Assembly: GCF_964275005.1 (NCBI RefSeq)
Contig: NC_092702.1
Span: forward strand, 8,852,330-8,916,329
DNA from: Diadema setosum
Lineage: Eukaryota; Echinodermata; Echinoidea; Diadematoida; Diadematidae
Direction of reading: 5' to 3'
DNA: 64,000 bases
The notes under the pieces were generated by a model. It did not search any database. It saw only the letters and a list, made by a program, of their open reading frames with translations, and was not told the DNA's origin. This document shows positions 34,728-49,485 of this stretch, piece by piece (position 1 is the stretch's first letter; the number at the start of each line of letters is the position of its first letter). A program made the translations under genes and the position numbers.

Positions 34728-37700
34728 GTGAGGATCAGTGCACTTTAGGGATGTATGACCCCATCCTTCTGTCATACCGGTATTTGAAAATTGAATTAAT
34801 TATGAATTTTGCCTTATGAATGGTCCGAGCAAAATAAACAACATGTGAAAAAGATGCTAATTGCCCATTGCCTTTCAATAGCAAGACTTTGATAAATCCT
34901 TATAACAAAGTTTTATTGAGAATTTAAACTGTGAGAAATGTATCTTGTTGAAATATAATGATTCATTCATAGTGTGGCTTGTAAATGGCTGCTGAATATT
35001 CAGGAAAAACAGTATTCATTCAGTGTTTGAATAAAGTTTAGGTTAGACTATTATCTTGTGATTGTTTTGTAGTCAATGTCTACCTGTAAACAAATTGTCC
35101 AACCTTTATCCATCAAAACTCAAATGAGCTATTGAGATATTAGATTTTTGATAGGTATAGTACATCTTGGATAACAAAGCTTAGAAAAGCCTTGCACAAA
35201 GAATCTTTCTTATCAACCATATAAACTGGCTGCCCTTTTGCATGGAGTAGCTAGAAACACCCATTACGTACTTCCATACATGAAATTTGTGCTGCCCCTG
35301 GTCATTAACCTGTATCCACCAGTGTCGTAATGCAGTTTAGAAGCTGTCGGTGCCAGAGACAATGTATTTCATGCACATTTACTTAACTGTGCTCTCTTTA
35401 CTTCATATTGATATCACTGACACCTATAAGAAAAAAACTATATAAAGATATTTATATCAGTTGAAAGAGAAAATTGTCTTCATTGTAAGAAGTAAATCAG
35501 AGTCCTTTGATGAATTATGTGACATTACATTCAATATAAATATTTTCAAGTACATGAAATGCAAATGTAAGAATAACCATTATATTGCTTTAATTCAAAA
35601 GAAACCACTCATGAAAAGTGGAAAAAAGTCTTTTAAAGGAAAGAGAATCAATATTTTTGAAATCTTCATGATGTAGGCTTTCCAAGGATGTACAACTCAT
35701 CTAGGGTATTATGCTTACAAATATGAAGAAATATTGAATGGAAAGTGATAGATAGTTGTGGACTAATAGTGTGGTCTAACTTACTGATCTATGGATGGGA
35801 CTACAGTGAAATATGTATGCGTATGGCATTGTTCAATTTCAAAATAAATGTAGACCTCTTCCGTTAGCTGTAAACTTCAAAACTTTATCAGTGAATGCCA
35901 ATCCCAACAATAGAGATAGGCAGAAAGGCAAGAGACTGGGATATTAGGTCAAATTTTGAGGGCTATAAAAAGCTCAATAAATGACATCATTGTCCAAGTT
36001 ATTTTTGCAGCAGTTTATCCTGTAAATCGACGATTGCAGCATTTGCACACAACTGGATGGGATATCCTGTAGATTGGCAGATATGGGTTAATCAGTTTGG
36101 TTTGCTGTGTATAGAATGAAATGTCTAGAGTCCTTACTTTTTGTTTTCTGTTTGCTTAGGCATAACTTATGATGTACACTGTATCAATGAGTCTAAATCT
36201 TTGTCAGATTATGTGTACTGTGTACACAACAGTAGTGTCACTCATACATGTGTTTTTGCAATGCTAGTCAAATTGTACATGTCTGTACTGTGTAGCTCCT
36301 TTACTTGAATCAGCATTTTTATTTGGTTAATCACACCTCTCTTGTGATACATTTTGTTTCCTACAGTATTTTAATTGATACTTTTAAGCAGTGGACAGTG
36401 CTGTATAGAACAGTTTAGAATTAAATATTGATATTAACTAGATTTACAGGTTATTTGTAAATTAAATAAATCCTTTTTTAGATATTGCAAGGCAACAAGG
36501 CAACACTTAAGGTACATAAAAGAAAGTATTATGTGTATCTTTTTTTGTTTGTTTGGTGTAGATGCTTCAGAACCCAGTCCTTTTAGTATGTTTGTGTCAT
36601 GCACATACTTTTTAGCTGTATTGTATTTCTTAATTTACATTTACATTCAATTGCCTGCGCCTCACCATGTCAACATTGTTGTTGTTGTTGTTGTTGTCAT
36701 GTGACAGCAGTATGAGGTATCGTCAAATGGTAGGCCTACTGAGCAGTCATGCCAACTTGACATATTTTTCATTCTGGCCTTACCCACACCCATTAGATTA
36801 TGGCTTCTGCTTCTTATGTTTCGTCATAGGACTCCTGGTATACTTTGGTCCAGGAGGAGGTCCTGGTCTCATCACCATGCCCTTCACCAAGGTTTTCTGG
36901 CTCTGGAAGCAGCAGTCGGGCGTCGTCCAAGGCCAGCAGTGTGTCTTCCACTCCAAGGAGAACCCAGCATCCACCTACCTCATCAACGACGACTGCTGCT
37001 AGTGATGGTCACTCATCTACTCTTCAAAACTCTACTCTTTCCCAGTATCCATTAGAGGAGGAGTCCCCTGTCCCTGTGGTGGCATCAGGTGGCACTAGTG
37101 TGTCGGCTGCCGGGCAGGAACACACTGGTGCAGATGCACACCGAGATGTCATTTCACCTCTCGGGGGAGTAACTAGGGATGATGGTAGGCCTGCAGATGA
37201 CCTCTTGCCAATACCTCCTCTCAATCTTGCGGCCCACATGGACTCGCAGGAAGGAGATATGCTGAGACCACCCACTGATGACCATGGAGGCATCATGAAG
37301 GAGATGTCTCCATTTGTGGAAGATGACGAAGGCACCATGATGAGCAGTGATACAGATATCCCTATTCCATTCTCGGATGCTGATGAGAATGATGGCAGTA
37401 CCTCAGAAGGTGCAGGGGGGTTTGGTGGAAGTATGGTCAAAGATGCTGTTCAAGAGGCAATTGCTGAAGTTTCAGCTGACCTGGTAAGTGGAGCACTCTC
37501 CATGTCCATATCGCATCATGAAGTGGACTCTGCCAGTGAGCAAGAAGAACTTAAAGATGATGCTAATGTTCTTACTCTTCCTCCAAAGAGTGCAGATCAG
37601 GAGATTGATGAAGATGCCCAAAATTCAGCTGCGACAACGCCATGGCAATCTGAAGGAGTGGAGCAAGCAACACCTTCTCCAGTTGAGCCTGCACAAAGAG

Positions 37701-40700
37701 AAGGGAATGGATCAACATTGGTTGAAAATCAGGAAAGTCTGTTGCCAGGGGAAGATAGAGAAACAGGATTAACAGATGCTGTATGCACTGACAGAGACAT
37801 TCTTAGGACAGTAGATATAAATGAATGTGTGGATGGTAGAGCTGAAGTTGTGTCAAGGGAATCTGATAGTGAACGTCTTGCCCTGTCTGATTGTGACTCT
37901 GGCCACATTACTTCCACTCACTTTGAGAGCAGTGCCCAATCAGCTCACCAGGAACAAACTGAAGTGACCCCTCAAACCGAGTATCAAAGAACCTCTGTTG
38001 AAACTCATTCAAAAGACTCCTTAGATGCTAAATACTTATCTCCAACAGAGGTGGATGTTCATCAAGATGCCCAGTCATACATCCAATACCCCAGAGATCT
38101 GCAGAGCTCACCTCATCACATCGGCCTATCAAGTGACGAAAGCTACACAGGTGATGGTCGACGTGACAGAAATGTGGACAGGCATGGAAGGACCGCTGGC
38201 ATACACCATGCTAAAAGAGATCAGGAGAGTGAAGGAGATCTGCTGGCAAGGAGGGTGGCACTGCTCCTCCAGGTCAATGGAGATTTTGATGCAGAAATTG
38301 CAAAATGTACAGCCACCCCACCAAGGGCTTTGTCTGGCAGTATGTCGTCTTCGGTGACAGGCAGCCCTGACAGCATAGAAGAAGCCAATCTTCCTCTTGG
38401 CATTCTCTCAAGAGATGCCAATGGTTCACCAGCAGCCCATAGGAGAGGAGACGGTCAGTCGTTACCTGCAACATCTAGGACAGACTCCAGTGGCAGCTCT
38501 ACAGACTCGCTGGCAGAGCATGTCAGGCGCCTTCTGCAGGAATCTGAAAGTTTGCGCAGGCTTCATGAGGCAGGTATCGACACCCAGCAGCTCCTTAATA
38601 TCCAGGCTGAAGTTGGTAAGAGTTCTCCAACCATATCTGAGGCGAGCACATCAAGCTCTGTGCGAGATATCATCAACAGAGTGGTGAGGCGTTCAAGGAC
38701 CGGTAGTGAGAGTGATGATGGTGTTCAGCTGCAAGAGGAAGGCCACTTGACACCCTCTCCACGTCTGCCAGTCAGTGCTGGAAGGCCAGTTGGAATCACA
38801 GGTTCACGGTCACGGGAAGATTCTGGGCTAAGTGACAGCAGCAAGATTACATTTCAGCAAACATTTCAATCCAGTCGCGCCAAGGAAGGGGCTCATTCAG
38901 TAGAGTCACACCACTCTTCTGAGAGCACTCTCACCAGGGACTCATTGTCACAACGAGTTCAAGAGCTTCTTAGTGTTGTTGGTGAAGGTGTAAGTCAACC
39001 ATCTGTTGCACCCGGTGGTAGTCTTTCTAAAGAAGATCTGATTGCCTTGATGCAAGTGGCTGAACTGGAAAGAAAATTGAGTGAAGGATACATTCCATCA
39101 CAGAGGTCCTTTTCTCCAAGATCAACGCAGAATTCTCGCATGTCATCTGTAAGGGATGGTGTCAGCGGTTCTGTTTCTGGAAAAGACACTTCTGTTGCTA
39201 GCGCTGATTCATTAGCACTTCGGGTCCAGGCTATCCTTGGTAGGGAAGCTCCAGGTGAAAGAGTGGATCGCATAATATCTGAGGCACTTAGTGCTGCAGA
39301 AAGGAGTCAGTCTCAGTCACCTTTAGGGAGCAATTATTCTAGTCCAAAATCCCATAAGACTCCCTCTCCGCGAGATGTCCAAGATCCCTCCACAGTTCCA
39401 AGTTTGGGATCTGTAGCTGACCTGGTTGAGCGACCATATGGAGCATTTGATCGGGCACGAGATATGCTGACTCTGCACCTGCAGCGCCTCACTGATCGCA
39501 CATTTGATCACAGTGTAGAGATGGGCACACCCTTTCAACAAGATACTAATGGTAATGTAATGAATATGAAGCAGTATGATCCTCAAACACTTCACTCATC
39601 ACAACAACTGTCTCATCATGAATTCCAAACACCCTCTTCACATTCAATAAGCAAGCCGATCTCCTCTGAACATGTGTTTTACGGACTCTTGCCAGAACAA
39701 ATACCTGGCAATGTGTGTATGGATCACGATCAAAGTTTAGGCGAATTTCATCCATTGCCGATTGAGCATTCACCAGCAAAGCAGAAACCATGGCAAAGAG
39801 ACCCACCCCAGCAGTACCATCCATATCAGAGGTCTCCTAGTAAAGGGCAGCGTTCCAAAAATGAAAGTCTGCAAAGAGATAATAGTAGTGACTTGGACGA
39901 CAGCCTATTTATCATGGCAAGATCGAAATCATCACCAGAGATCAAGGTGGACAAAAAGCTTTTTCCTGGAGTAGAGTCATTTGCTCCCTCTCACCAACGT
40001 TCCGGCTCTTGGGGGAGGCAGTCACAATTCCAACAGATGAAGCAACCTCTACCTGGTAGCAAACTCCCTGTTCCTTCACGCAGTGATGCAGTGCATGGGA
40101 AGACCTATTCACAGGAGCAACAGTATCCCAGTCGTCCAGCCTCCCAGACTCCACAGCATCTGCCCTCCCAGCAGCCACAGAGCCCTACTGCTAGTGAGAT
40201 GTACAGCACCAACAGTTGGCCACGGTCCCTCTCTAAGTCCAGGTCCTCCAGTGGGATTACCACCCAGGGCCAGAGCCCTGGATCACAGTCAAGGCAGAGC
40301 CTCACAAAGGACCCCTTTGTGACAGATGGGTTCCTGAAAGCATACAGACCTCCAGGGAGCTCAGAGGTTATCTACACGTATCCTGTTGATGGACAGGGAG
40401 TCAGGGCTACCCATGGCTCTCCAACCATGAGCTCTACCACCATGGAAAGCAGTCACATAGGTTTGTTGGCCCCATATTCGTGGGATTTAAGTCATACACA
40501 ATGTTCTGCATTCCGGTTTCATAGTTTAGGCGTACTTTGATTTCTTTAATTTCCCTCTTTTTTTTAACCTCACTGCTGAATGCTACACTATACTGATGAT
40601 GCACAGATAGGAATTGTGCGCGTAAGGTAACTATGAGATGCTTAACCCACGAGGCAAAAATTAGTGGATTTATGCTAACTTCCATATTTACCACATGCAC

Positions 40701-43700
40701 ACTATTCTGACTGATGCACGAAAATCATCTGTTTTATTGAACAGGAAACAAATTTCTTTGTCAGAAATCAGTTTTTTAAATCATGTAACGTGATGGTTGA
40801 TGTACTGGATGCATTCCCATTTGGCTTGCCATAGACAAAAATGTGATATCATGCTTTCAGTGGCTATTATGAGGAAACGTGTGGTCAGTAGAAATTAACA
40901 CACAGCTCTCGACCAATGAGATCGCAGGATTTTGGCTCCTTGTGCTATGATGCATTCTGTTATTAGCACCCAGTCTTCTTACTGTATTATTTTTAAATCA
41001 ATTTACGGGATTTAATGTGTACAATTTCTTTGATATTATACCTACCGTGATACACTCAGACCAAATGATTCATGTCAAAAGTGCTGAATTATTTTACATC
41101 ACTTTTACTAGTCCATATTCTTAACACTCTCCCATCTCCATTCCTCTTCCAAAATTTAGGATCTGATGATGCACATGCCCCATCCTTTCCTGCTGGTACC
41201 TATGGAAGTAGGACAAGTCGGGACCCAACAAGTCCATCTCCCCACTCTTCTAAGATCCCGAGATTTGATCATGGTTACAGCAGATCTCCTCCCAAAAGTC
41301 CCCAAGACAGAGGCAGAGGACAGTCGCTCACAGCAGACAGCCTGCTGGAGGGTAGACGCTACAGGAGATCGCTCAGCGACAGCGGCAGGCAGGAAATACA
41401 GAAAGAGAAGCTGAGTCGCCAGACGTCCCTGAGTCCCCAGCACAGAGCGGGAAGAGCGAGAAGCGTTGGTTTGAAACGGGAGCACTCCAGATCCCCACCG
41501 GAATTACCTCCTTTCTCCCAGCAGCCTTACAGCTTTGGTGGCCAGCAAAGTGGACCACAGCAGAGAGATGTCGCAATCACTGGTCCTCTAGTCAGAGACA
41601 GAACCATGATGGACAGATCAAGACAGGAAGGGTACCGGTTCCAGGAAGTGCCAGGTTGGGAAGCTTCCCGAGTAGGTCGCTCGCAGATACCATCCACAGC
41701 ATATCAGCCCGATGTGCAGTACCGACAGCAGTATTCTCCTTCCAGCCGAGTGGCTCCTGTACCAACCTCGGCTGCTGGTACGACATCTCCAACAAAGATT
41801 CCGCGCTACAGACAAGGACCAGACCAGGTTCCAACAAGGTATGCACCAGCTGGCAGTGAGAGGGCAGAGAGGAGGGGGCCAGGTGTTGCAGACTATCCTG
41901 AGAGGCATTATCAGCTGTACGGAACCCAGTATGGCCCAGACGTACCTCAGCTTCCCGGCACATATAGCAGACAAGTTCTTGAGAATATCCTACAGGTGAG
42001 TTTGTACTGTTCTTATTTACCTCTGCCAAGGGAGGAGGCTATGTTTTCCTTACTGTTGATTCGTTTGTTTGTTTGTCCATGTGCAAAAATATCTCAAAAA
42101 GTTGTGAAGAGGTGTGGATGCAGGAAAGGTTGATGACACAAGGAACAGATGATTAAATTTTGGTTGTAATCTGGGAATCTTTGTGGATTTTATGATGGAT
42201 TTTCGATATTTTTGGCAGGTAGGGTCAATGAACTTGGAAGTTCAAGCTGTGCATATTTGAGGTTTACATGCACGCACTGAAGTGCGTGCGTTAGTTTCTG
42301 CCGGGGCGCGCCGCACAGCTGAGGGTTGATGACGTAACAAAAGTGAGCTATTTTCAGCATGCATGAGTGGAAATCACTGATCTCTATAGAAGAATAAGAT
42401 CATTGGTGGCAAAACCTGCTTGGCGGAGGTCTGCGCTCTAAGAGTGCTTTTCTAGTTGGAAATGAAGTGCTTCTCTTGGTTACCATGACGTGCAAGCCCT
42501 GTTGCTTTATAATATTGAACAGAGGTTTGTACTAGCCAACCCTTTCCAGCACATAACAACTGTTACTGTCATTTTTATTATTGGCTTTTCTAGAATGTTC
42601 TGCCCTAGAGGAATGCTGAAAATGATGAAAGAAATCAAAATGTTGATCATAATGATGATGATAATAGTACAGCAGTAATGAAATAAACTTCTGTTCTCAC
42701 ACACAAGTCACGAGGACATTGTTGGAAAAACAGAAAACATCTTGTCAGAAGATTCTAAAAGCCCTTTGCAGGCTACAATGTCAGGCTCTCAAGAGACCAC
42801 AACTTTATTCATACCTCTCATCTACCACTCACTACTTGGCTGCATATGCGATGCCTGCATTGCTTTACTACGACTTTGCACAAATGATGAAAGGGCTCTT
42901 GAAAGTTTTTTGACCAAACTCTCTACCAGAATGAGGCTGACCCTCGCTATCGGGAAGCTTCCGCCATGTGGGACCAGTACCAGCGGCTCCAGCAGCAGAA
43001 GGAGGCCCGGCGTGAGGCCCGGCGTGAGGCTCGGCAGGATGTGAAGGGTGATGAGTCCAGTGTCTCCAGCCTGGACTCACGAAGGGTGGATAGACTGGCA
43101 CACCTGGTCCAGGACCCAGTGAAGCACACCGTGGACCAATTTGTCCAAGGTATTGGGATAGATTGTGATGTCAATTAAAGATTTCAAATGAGGCAGATTT
43201 TACATATGGAGGACATCTGGATCCATTCTTACTTGAAGATTTTGTTCCTATGTACTCTCTCCCCATTGCTGCTGGAGCCTATGACATTTTTACTTAGGGT
43301 ACAATTCAGACAGGGTCAGTACACATCTGAGTAGTAAATTATTTGGTCTTGTTTAGATATTGTGTATGTTCTTCACACAATATGTATGATGAGCAAATTG
43401 AAGTGAAATGCAATTTTCAGTTAAGAAGTAGCATTCAGCAGTATACCATTTTATTTATCCACTCCTTGTGATATATTTGCTGTATATTTTGACTTTTGAG
43501 AATTATGTCATGATTAAAAAAAGAAAAGAAAAAAGAAATCTGGCATTTGAATGAGGAAATTCATGCTCTGGTTTGTCATTGAAAGAAATGTCTTGCCCTT
43601 ATCATACTCAAATATGAAATGTCTCTTTCTCTTTGTGAATATCACAGATGAGGAGGATGGTCGGAGTACCAGTAGTTCAACTGTGACAGATGGCAGCACT

Positions 43701-46700
43701 CCTCGTCAGAGGAGGAAGTGGGATCGAGACCAGCAGCAGTTCACCCCTAGGGAGCAGTCGCCCGAGAAGATACCTCGCAACGGAGAGTATGTTTTTTTAA
43801 ATCATTACCACTGTGAACGCCATTATTTGATTGCATGAATTTTACAAATTTCACAAGACCACCAGTACTGGCATTTAAAAGTGCTTCCTGCCATGCTACA
43901 AGTGCAATGCATATTGTCTGAAAGCTTGGAAATCACTAACTCACTTCTTGGAAAGGGTTATTGACTTATTTCTCATTCCTTTCCTGTGATTCTTCATCAC
44001 AAATTTAAGCTTTCGAGAACTTGTTGTACAATTCCCTATTGGTGAAGTACATTGTATAGTGTATACATCATAAGCAGTGACTCGTTGGCACAGAATGTAG
44101 TGTCTGGCAGACATAATGAAACATTATGGCAAGCTTTAATTTCATTACGTCGGTGTTCGGATTGTCCTTCACAACAGACTCTGGAGACTTTTACAACCCT
44201 TGTGATATTTTATGGGAGTCATAGGCTCTGTAGCAAGCACTCTCTTATGACACTATTCAATATATACATATGACCCTTCTCAAGCACAGCAAGGTTCTTC
44301 AAGATGCCATGTGAATGCATATTCTATTTCTGTATTTCTTGTGCAGGTTTCAGCGGAGAATCTCCCCAGAGGAGATCGCTGCCATTGTTCAGACCTCGCC
44401 AACCAAGGAATCGAGAATACCACGATCAACAAGTCAACAGAATGGACACAAGCATCACGAGAGGAAGAAGAGGAAAGAAACTGATGTCTCAGCGAAGAGA
44501 TCTCCAGAGCAGTCGGCTGAGGCCAGTAGGTCTTCCACCCTCCAGAATGACACCAGCCAGGACACCCTGACAGAACTGGCTGCTTCGCAGGACATGAGTC
44601 TCGAGTCGGACCGATTGCTGCAACTCCTCGGACCGGACGGGATTCGCAAGTTGAGCTCCAAGCTGGTGAAGCTGCAACGCAAGATCGACAGGCAGCGCGA
44701 GCAGCATCGGAAGCGGGTGGACGAGAAGGGCCGAGACGAGTCGGCGAGAAGAGACCCCTCAAAGAGGAGAGGACACAGAGAGGAAGCACCTCCTGCCAGC
44801 ACACCGACCGTTGACGAGTCGATGTTGTCATCCACTGCCTCCACTCTCACTGAGGACTCTTCAGATGTCAGCAACGGTCACCACCGCCTTGGGAAGCAAG
44901 CTTCACTGGAGCCGTCGTTGAGTCCGGTCCAAGAGGCATCCTTCAGATCGACAGAGGAATCTGTCTACGACACAGCAGAGAGTTCTCCTCCTGAGGCTAA
45001 AGCCCAGGAGAGACAACCGGACAAGACAGAGAAGGCGAAGGAGAGTACGTACCTTGCCAAGCGAAGAAAGGACTATGCGCACAAGGACGACTTCGGTGTC
45101 ACCTACAACACCGACTCTCTCAGTGATACCGGCTCAGATGTCAGCATCCCGTGTGCCTGCAGGCCAAAGAGGTCCCACTCTATTCATGGCATCACCAACC
45201 GAGCAAGAGAGCAGGCCACTGAGAAAATGAGCAAGCAGACCAAGATGGATGTGGAGAGAAATGAGGTGTTCAAAAAAACGTCAAAGAGCTCATCAAGAAT
45301 TCCAGTAAGGGACATTGAAGGTGTGAGAGAAAATGGGGCAGCAGCTACCCGGGCACAGGAGAAGCCTCAAAAACAGGCAAAACCTGGTACGGCCTTTGTG
45401 ATCGATGTTGGTCAAGAGAACAAACTGGCATCCAAGGATAATGTTCTCACAAGAAGGCAGAATGACGACAACAAAGAAGTGACGGGCAAAGATGACGAGA
45501 GGAGGAGAAGAAGAATGGAAAAAAGGGAAATAATGGGCCAGGAGAATGAAGCCCCATCAAGGTAACTAGATGCATAATTCTTATTTCCTTGCATCACAAA
45601 AAAAAAAAGAAAAGAAAAAAGAGCCAAACATTTATTTTCAGTAGAACACACTCGATGTACTGAGTAATCAGAAGAAATCATTAATCATGTATTCATGGCA
45701 TGGTTTGTATATTCAATTAAAATTTCTTGTGAATTTGCTCTGAAATAGATGTGTTCATGGATATTTCCTCAATTATTGAATGCTGAAAGGAGACAAGTGA
45801 CATTTATTTAATATAAATGTCTGTCCCCTAGGCAATATATTGGGGCACAAATTAATTTTCCATATCTTGTGTATGAGTACTCTTTTGTGAGTGCACACCA
45901 ATGCGGTGTTCTGAGTGAGATTTATGTCGCAATGAGTGCTGTATAGAACTGCTGCAACAAAAAAAAAGTAAAGAAAAAAAGCCTGGTTTATTTTGGTGAA
46001 AATCTGTTGTAAGTGTATTTTTGGTTTGTGATACAGAATGACATAAAATGTTATGGAGGAGGGAGAGAGGGTTTCCTAAACCAATTGCAGTAGAAAGAAG
46101 AAATGTTAACAGGACTTTCATAGAAATTACTTTTCATAAAGCAAGTAATTTGAAAAATGTCTTTGTAATTTTTTTCTCTCTCTTTACCAGAATTCCAAAG
46201 AAAATAGTCCAACCTGTTGCATGGTTTCAGCCTTTAAGCAAGAAGATGCCATGGCAACAGGACACACCCACCAAGGCCAGACCGCAGCCAATGAGCTTTC
46301 CAGCCAAAGGGGACGAAGAAAATATCAAGGCGGGTGACAAGGCTTCTCTGCAGGTATGATGAAAGGATTTTTGATTTTCTTCTGTGTATGCATGTATTAC
46401 CTGGAATTGACTAAACACTTACATGTACATTTAGTGTATGAACAAGGCATTATGATTATGTTGCATGAGATGTGGATAAACCATGGCATCATTGTTTGTT
46501 AATATCCCAGAGTCATGTTTTCGATCCATGTCATCATTTTTTATAGTGTGACATACTTTCAGTTGAAATGACAGGAATGGAAGGGAATTGTGGAAAGATA
46601 TCATGTTGTTATCCATAGGAAAGGAAGCAGTGTTTAGAAATGAATGGGATATTGAAGTAGAGCCAGGTGCTAACTAAAAACAATTTCGTCAATTGTCATT

Positions 46701-49449
46701 GTAAATCGTTTTTCGTCAAACATTTTCGAAGACATAGCATTCACAATCGTCAATTTTCATTCAAATTTGTCCCTCCCGCTGACGGATCGCAGAATGTGAA
46801 GATCAATGATATTCGTCTTTGTTCACACAATTTCATGAATTTTTCATTCAAATTAGTCAGATGTTGTCGATTCTTTATTTTGATGGTGAACCAACTTTAA
46901 GTCGACATATGTTTAGTTTCTCTCGTAAACTGTAGTGTTACACATTATTCCCTAACCATTTGCTTTAACAATACACAAAAAACAAGACTGCCAACAAAAA
47001 TGATTGAAGGATAAACGACAGTCAAAAGTCATAACCCAGGACAGTATGTCAGTGTCACATTTTGAACTTTAACTCGTAATGTTCAGGTTTTCGCATCATA
47101 ATGCATGAAGCAAAGTTTAAATTTTGTACCCTGGAAAGCAGCAAACATAATTATGTTATCCATTCTTTGATATTAAACAGGTGATAATTTTACACTTAAA
47201 TTTTGCCCTTAACCCTATTCTAACTGGGGGGGGGGGGGGTCAAATTGACCCCCCCCTCGACGTTTCGCGCCACGATTCCGCAACGCGCAAAGATTTTGCC
47301 GCGTCGTTTCATGACTTTTTTCATTGAAGTCTCCCGCATATTTTGAGACCAAATTTGCGAGTCCAGGTACTTCGTTCTGATGTTACGTAATGTTTTGCAT
47401 ATGCATGTCAACCTCAAAACAGCTCAAATTCATGATATCGTGTGCAAATCCAATGCAAACTGTGTTTTTTTGTTAAATTGACATAAATTAGATTATTTCA
47501 ACTTTTAACCGTTGAAATAAATCAATTCTAATGTAGATAAGCTTGAAAAAGTGCCTCCAACAAATTTTGGCAAAAAAACAATAGAAAACAAAAGATCGAA
47601 AAAACAATAAAATACATAAGAAATCAACAAAACAATAAAAAACAAAAGAAATTGATTTTGATTGTGCTATTTTTTTTACAAGAAAATTGTTTAATGTGTC
47701 TTGAGGAATTCTGACACAAAAATTTGGAAATCCTTAAGTCCTTTTAATGGAGTTACAGGGGAGAATATGATTTCATGCATAAATTTGCATAATTAATTTA
47801 CTAAAAATAGAAAATCAATATTTTTGGATTGTTTGACTGTGTAATCTTGTAGTTGACATCTGGCTCTATGTTCAGGCAAAATTTTGCGGCAATCGCGCCA
47901 TCAGCGGCCGAGATCTGAAGGGGGGGTCAAATTGACCCCCCTCAGTAAAAACTTGGTCTCAAATAGCCCAGTTAGAATAGGGTTAATCATGTTTGCCTAG
48001 AAATCATTTGTCAGTGTTTTCGTTTGCGAGACGGTATACGTACATGTATGTTTGTATCAGTGTGTACTTGGATTGCTTGTGTGTGTGTGTGTCTGTATCT
48101 GTGGTTCTGCGTGTGTGTGTGTGTGTGTGGGGGGGGGGGTACTTAGGTGTATGTTAACTCCTGAATGTAAAATGTGTACGTTTACAGGGAAAAAAAATAC
48201 ATGAATGACTGGAAAATTACACCGAGTAGAGATATGAGACAAATATGAATGAAAATTTAATGAAAATGATTGACAAAAGACGAAATTGATCCTGCTGTTT
48301 TGAGTGCTGCGAGTGAGACTGACAAATTTGAACTGTAAATGACGAAAATGTATGCCAAATCACTAACTTGAATGGACTTTATTTGAAAACGAAGGGCGAA
48401 AGACGAATTTGAAAGTAAGATTGGCCTACTCTCGACATTCCGCGACGAAATTGAAGTAAAAATTTGTGAAATTGAATGAAAAAAGTTTGAAAATGAATGG
48501 GAAAACCTACAATATCTGCTATTGTCACTCTCTCCCATTTTCCCACTAACCTTGCAGGAAGCTTTCGAGAAGTATCGCAGCGACTTCATCTCGAAGTCCC
48601 GTGAGCGGCAGCGCAAAGTGAAGCTCGCCGCAGAGGAGCGCCACACCCAGGCAATGTGCGAGCTGGAGCGAGCCCAGATCTTCCACGATCAGAGGTCCAA
48701 GAAATCCAACCCCAATGCCCACCCACTGAGTGGTGAGTCCCCTTGTGCACCTTTGCTTCATGTCAAATCTATGTTAAAGGTTGGCTTTTGCTGCTGATTA
48801 TTAAAAGATTCTATGAGTTATGTAGCTTTGCCTTCCTGTGAAACAGTCTTACAGTCTTGAGTTATGCAGTTCTGCCTTTCTGAGAAACAATCTTACAGTG
48901 AATTTAATCAAAGTGTTCTTGTTCAGGACCAAGTATTTTTTTTTTTTCTTATTCGTGGGTTTCATTTTTTGTGGTAACATATTTATCCTTTTTTGAATTT
49001 GTCACCTTATTTGTTAGACATTCATGATAAAACACTTTCAAACTGCCATTTCATATGCATTGCTGACTGAATTTACAGGTCTCCTTACACTCGTTTTCAT
49101 CTCGATTTCCATCTCATGTGTCCATACCCATACTTACATGAGGAGATGCTAATTTAGAATATGATTACTGCCGTAGGGCTAGAACATGATTCAAGGTGTT
49201 GTTTTATTTTTTTTTTTCATTTGTTCATGTGATCTTAAAAGTTAATCTTTGCGTAGTGATTGTAAAATAACTGCTGACCATAACTTTCAATCCCCCATTC
49301 ATTATAATGTTGCTAAGCTCGTTCTATTCTGACATTGCTCTTTCCTTTTCCAGACCAACACCACAATCCCAAAAAGCGTGCAATATCAAAGCGACAAATG
49401 AGGGAGCATACAGAAAGGTCAGTAATATGAGTCTATTCTTTCTCTTTTT

Positions 49450-49485
<36 letters not shown>

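Noticed and set aside
36667-37002. Open frame of 111 codons with a membrane-like start
   Set aside because: Overlaps the acceptor and start of ALMS1-like exon 2 in another frame; a run of Leu from a gtt microsatellite makes it look hydrophobic.
40461-40540. Continuation of the exon 2 frame past 40460
   Set aside because: Falls after a plausible donor, is not needed for phase, and the next exon joins in frame only with splicing at 40460.
44280-44874. Long minus-strand frames opposite exon 6
   Set aside because: Antisense shadows of a GC-rich, Ser/Arg-rich exon; no family resemblance.
46680-48500. Possible larger inverted repeat around the TTAA element in intron 7, with gacgaaa-type phrases on both sides
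   Set aside because: The matches are short and scattered and no defined ends could be found.
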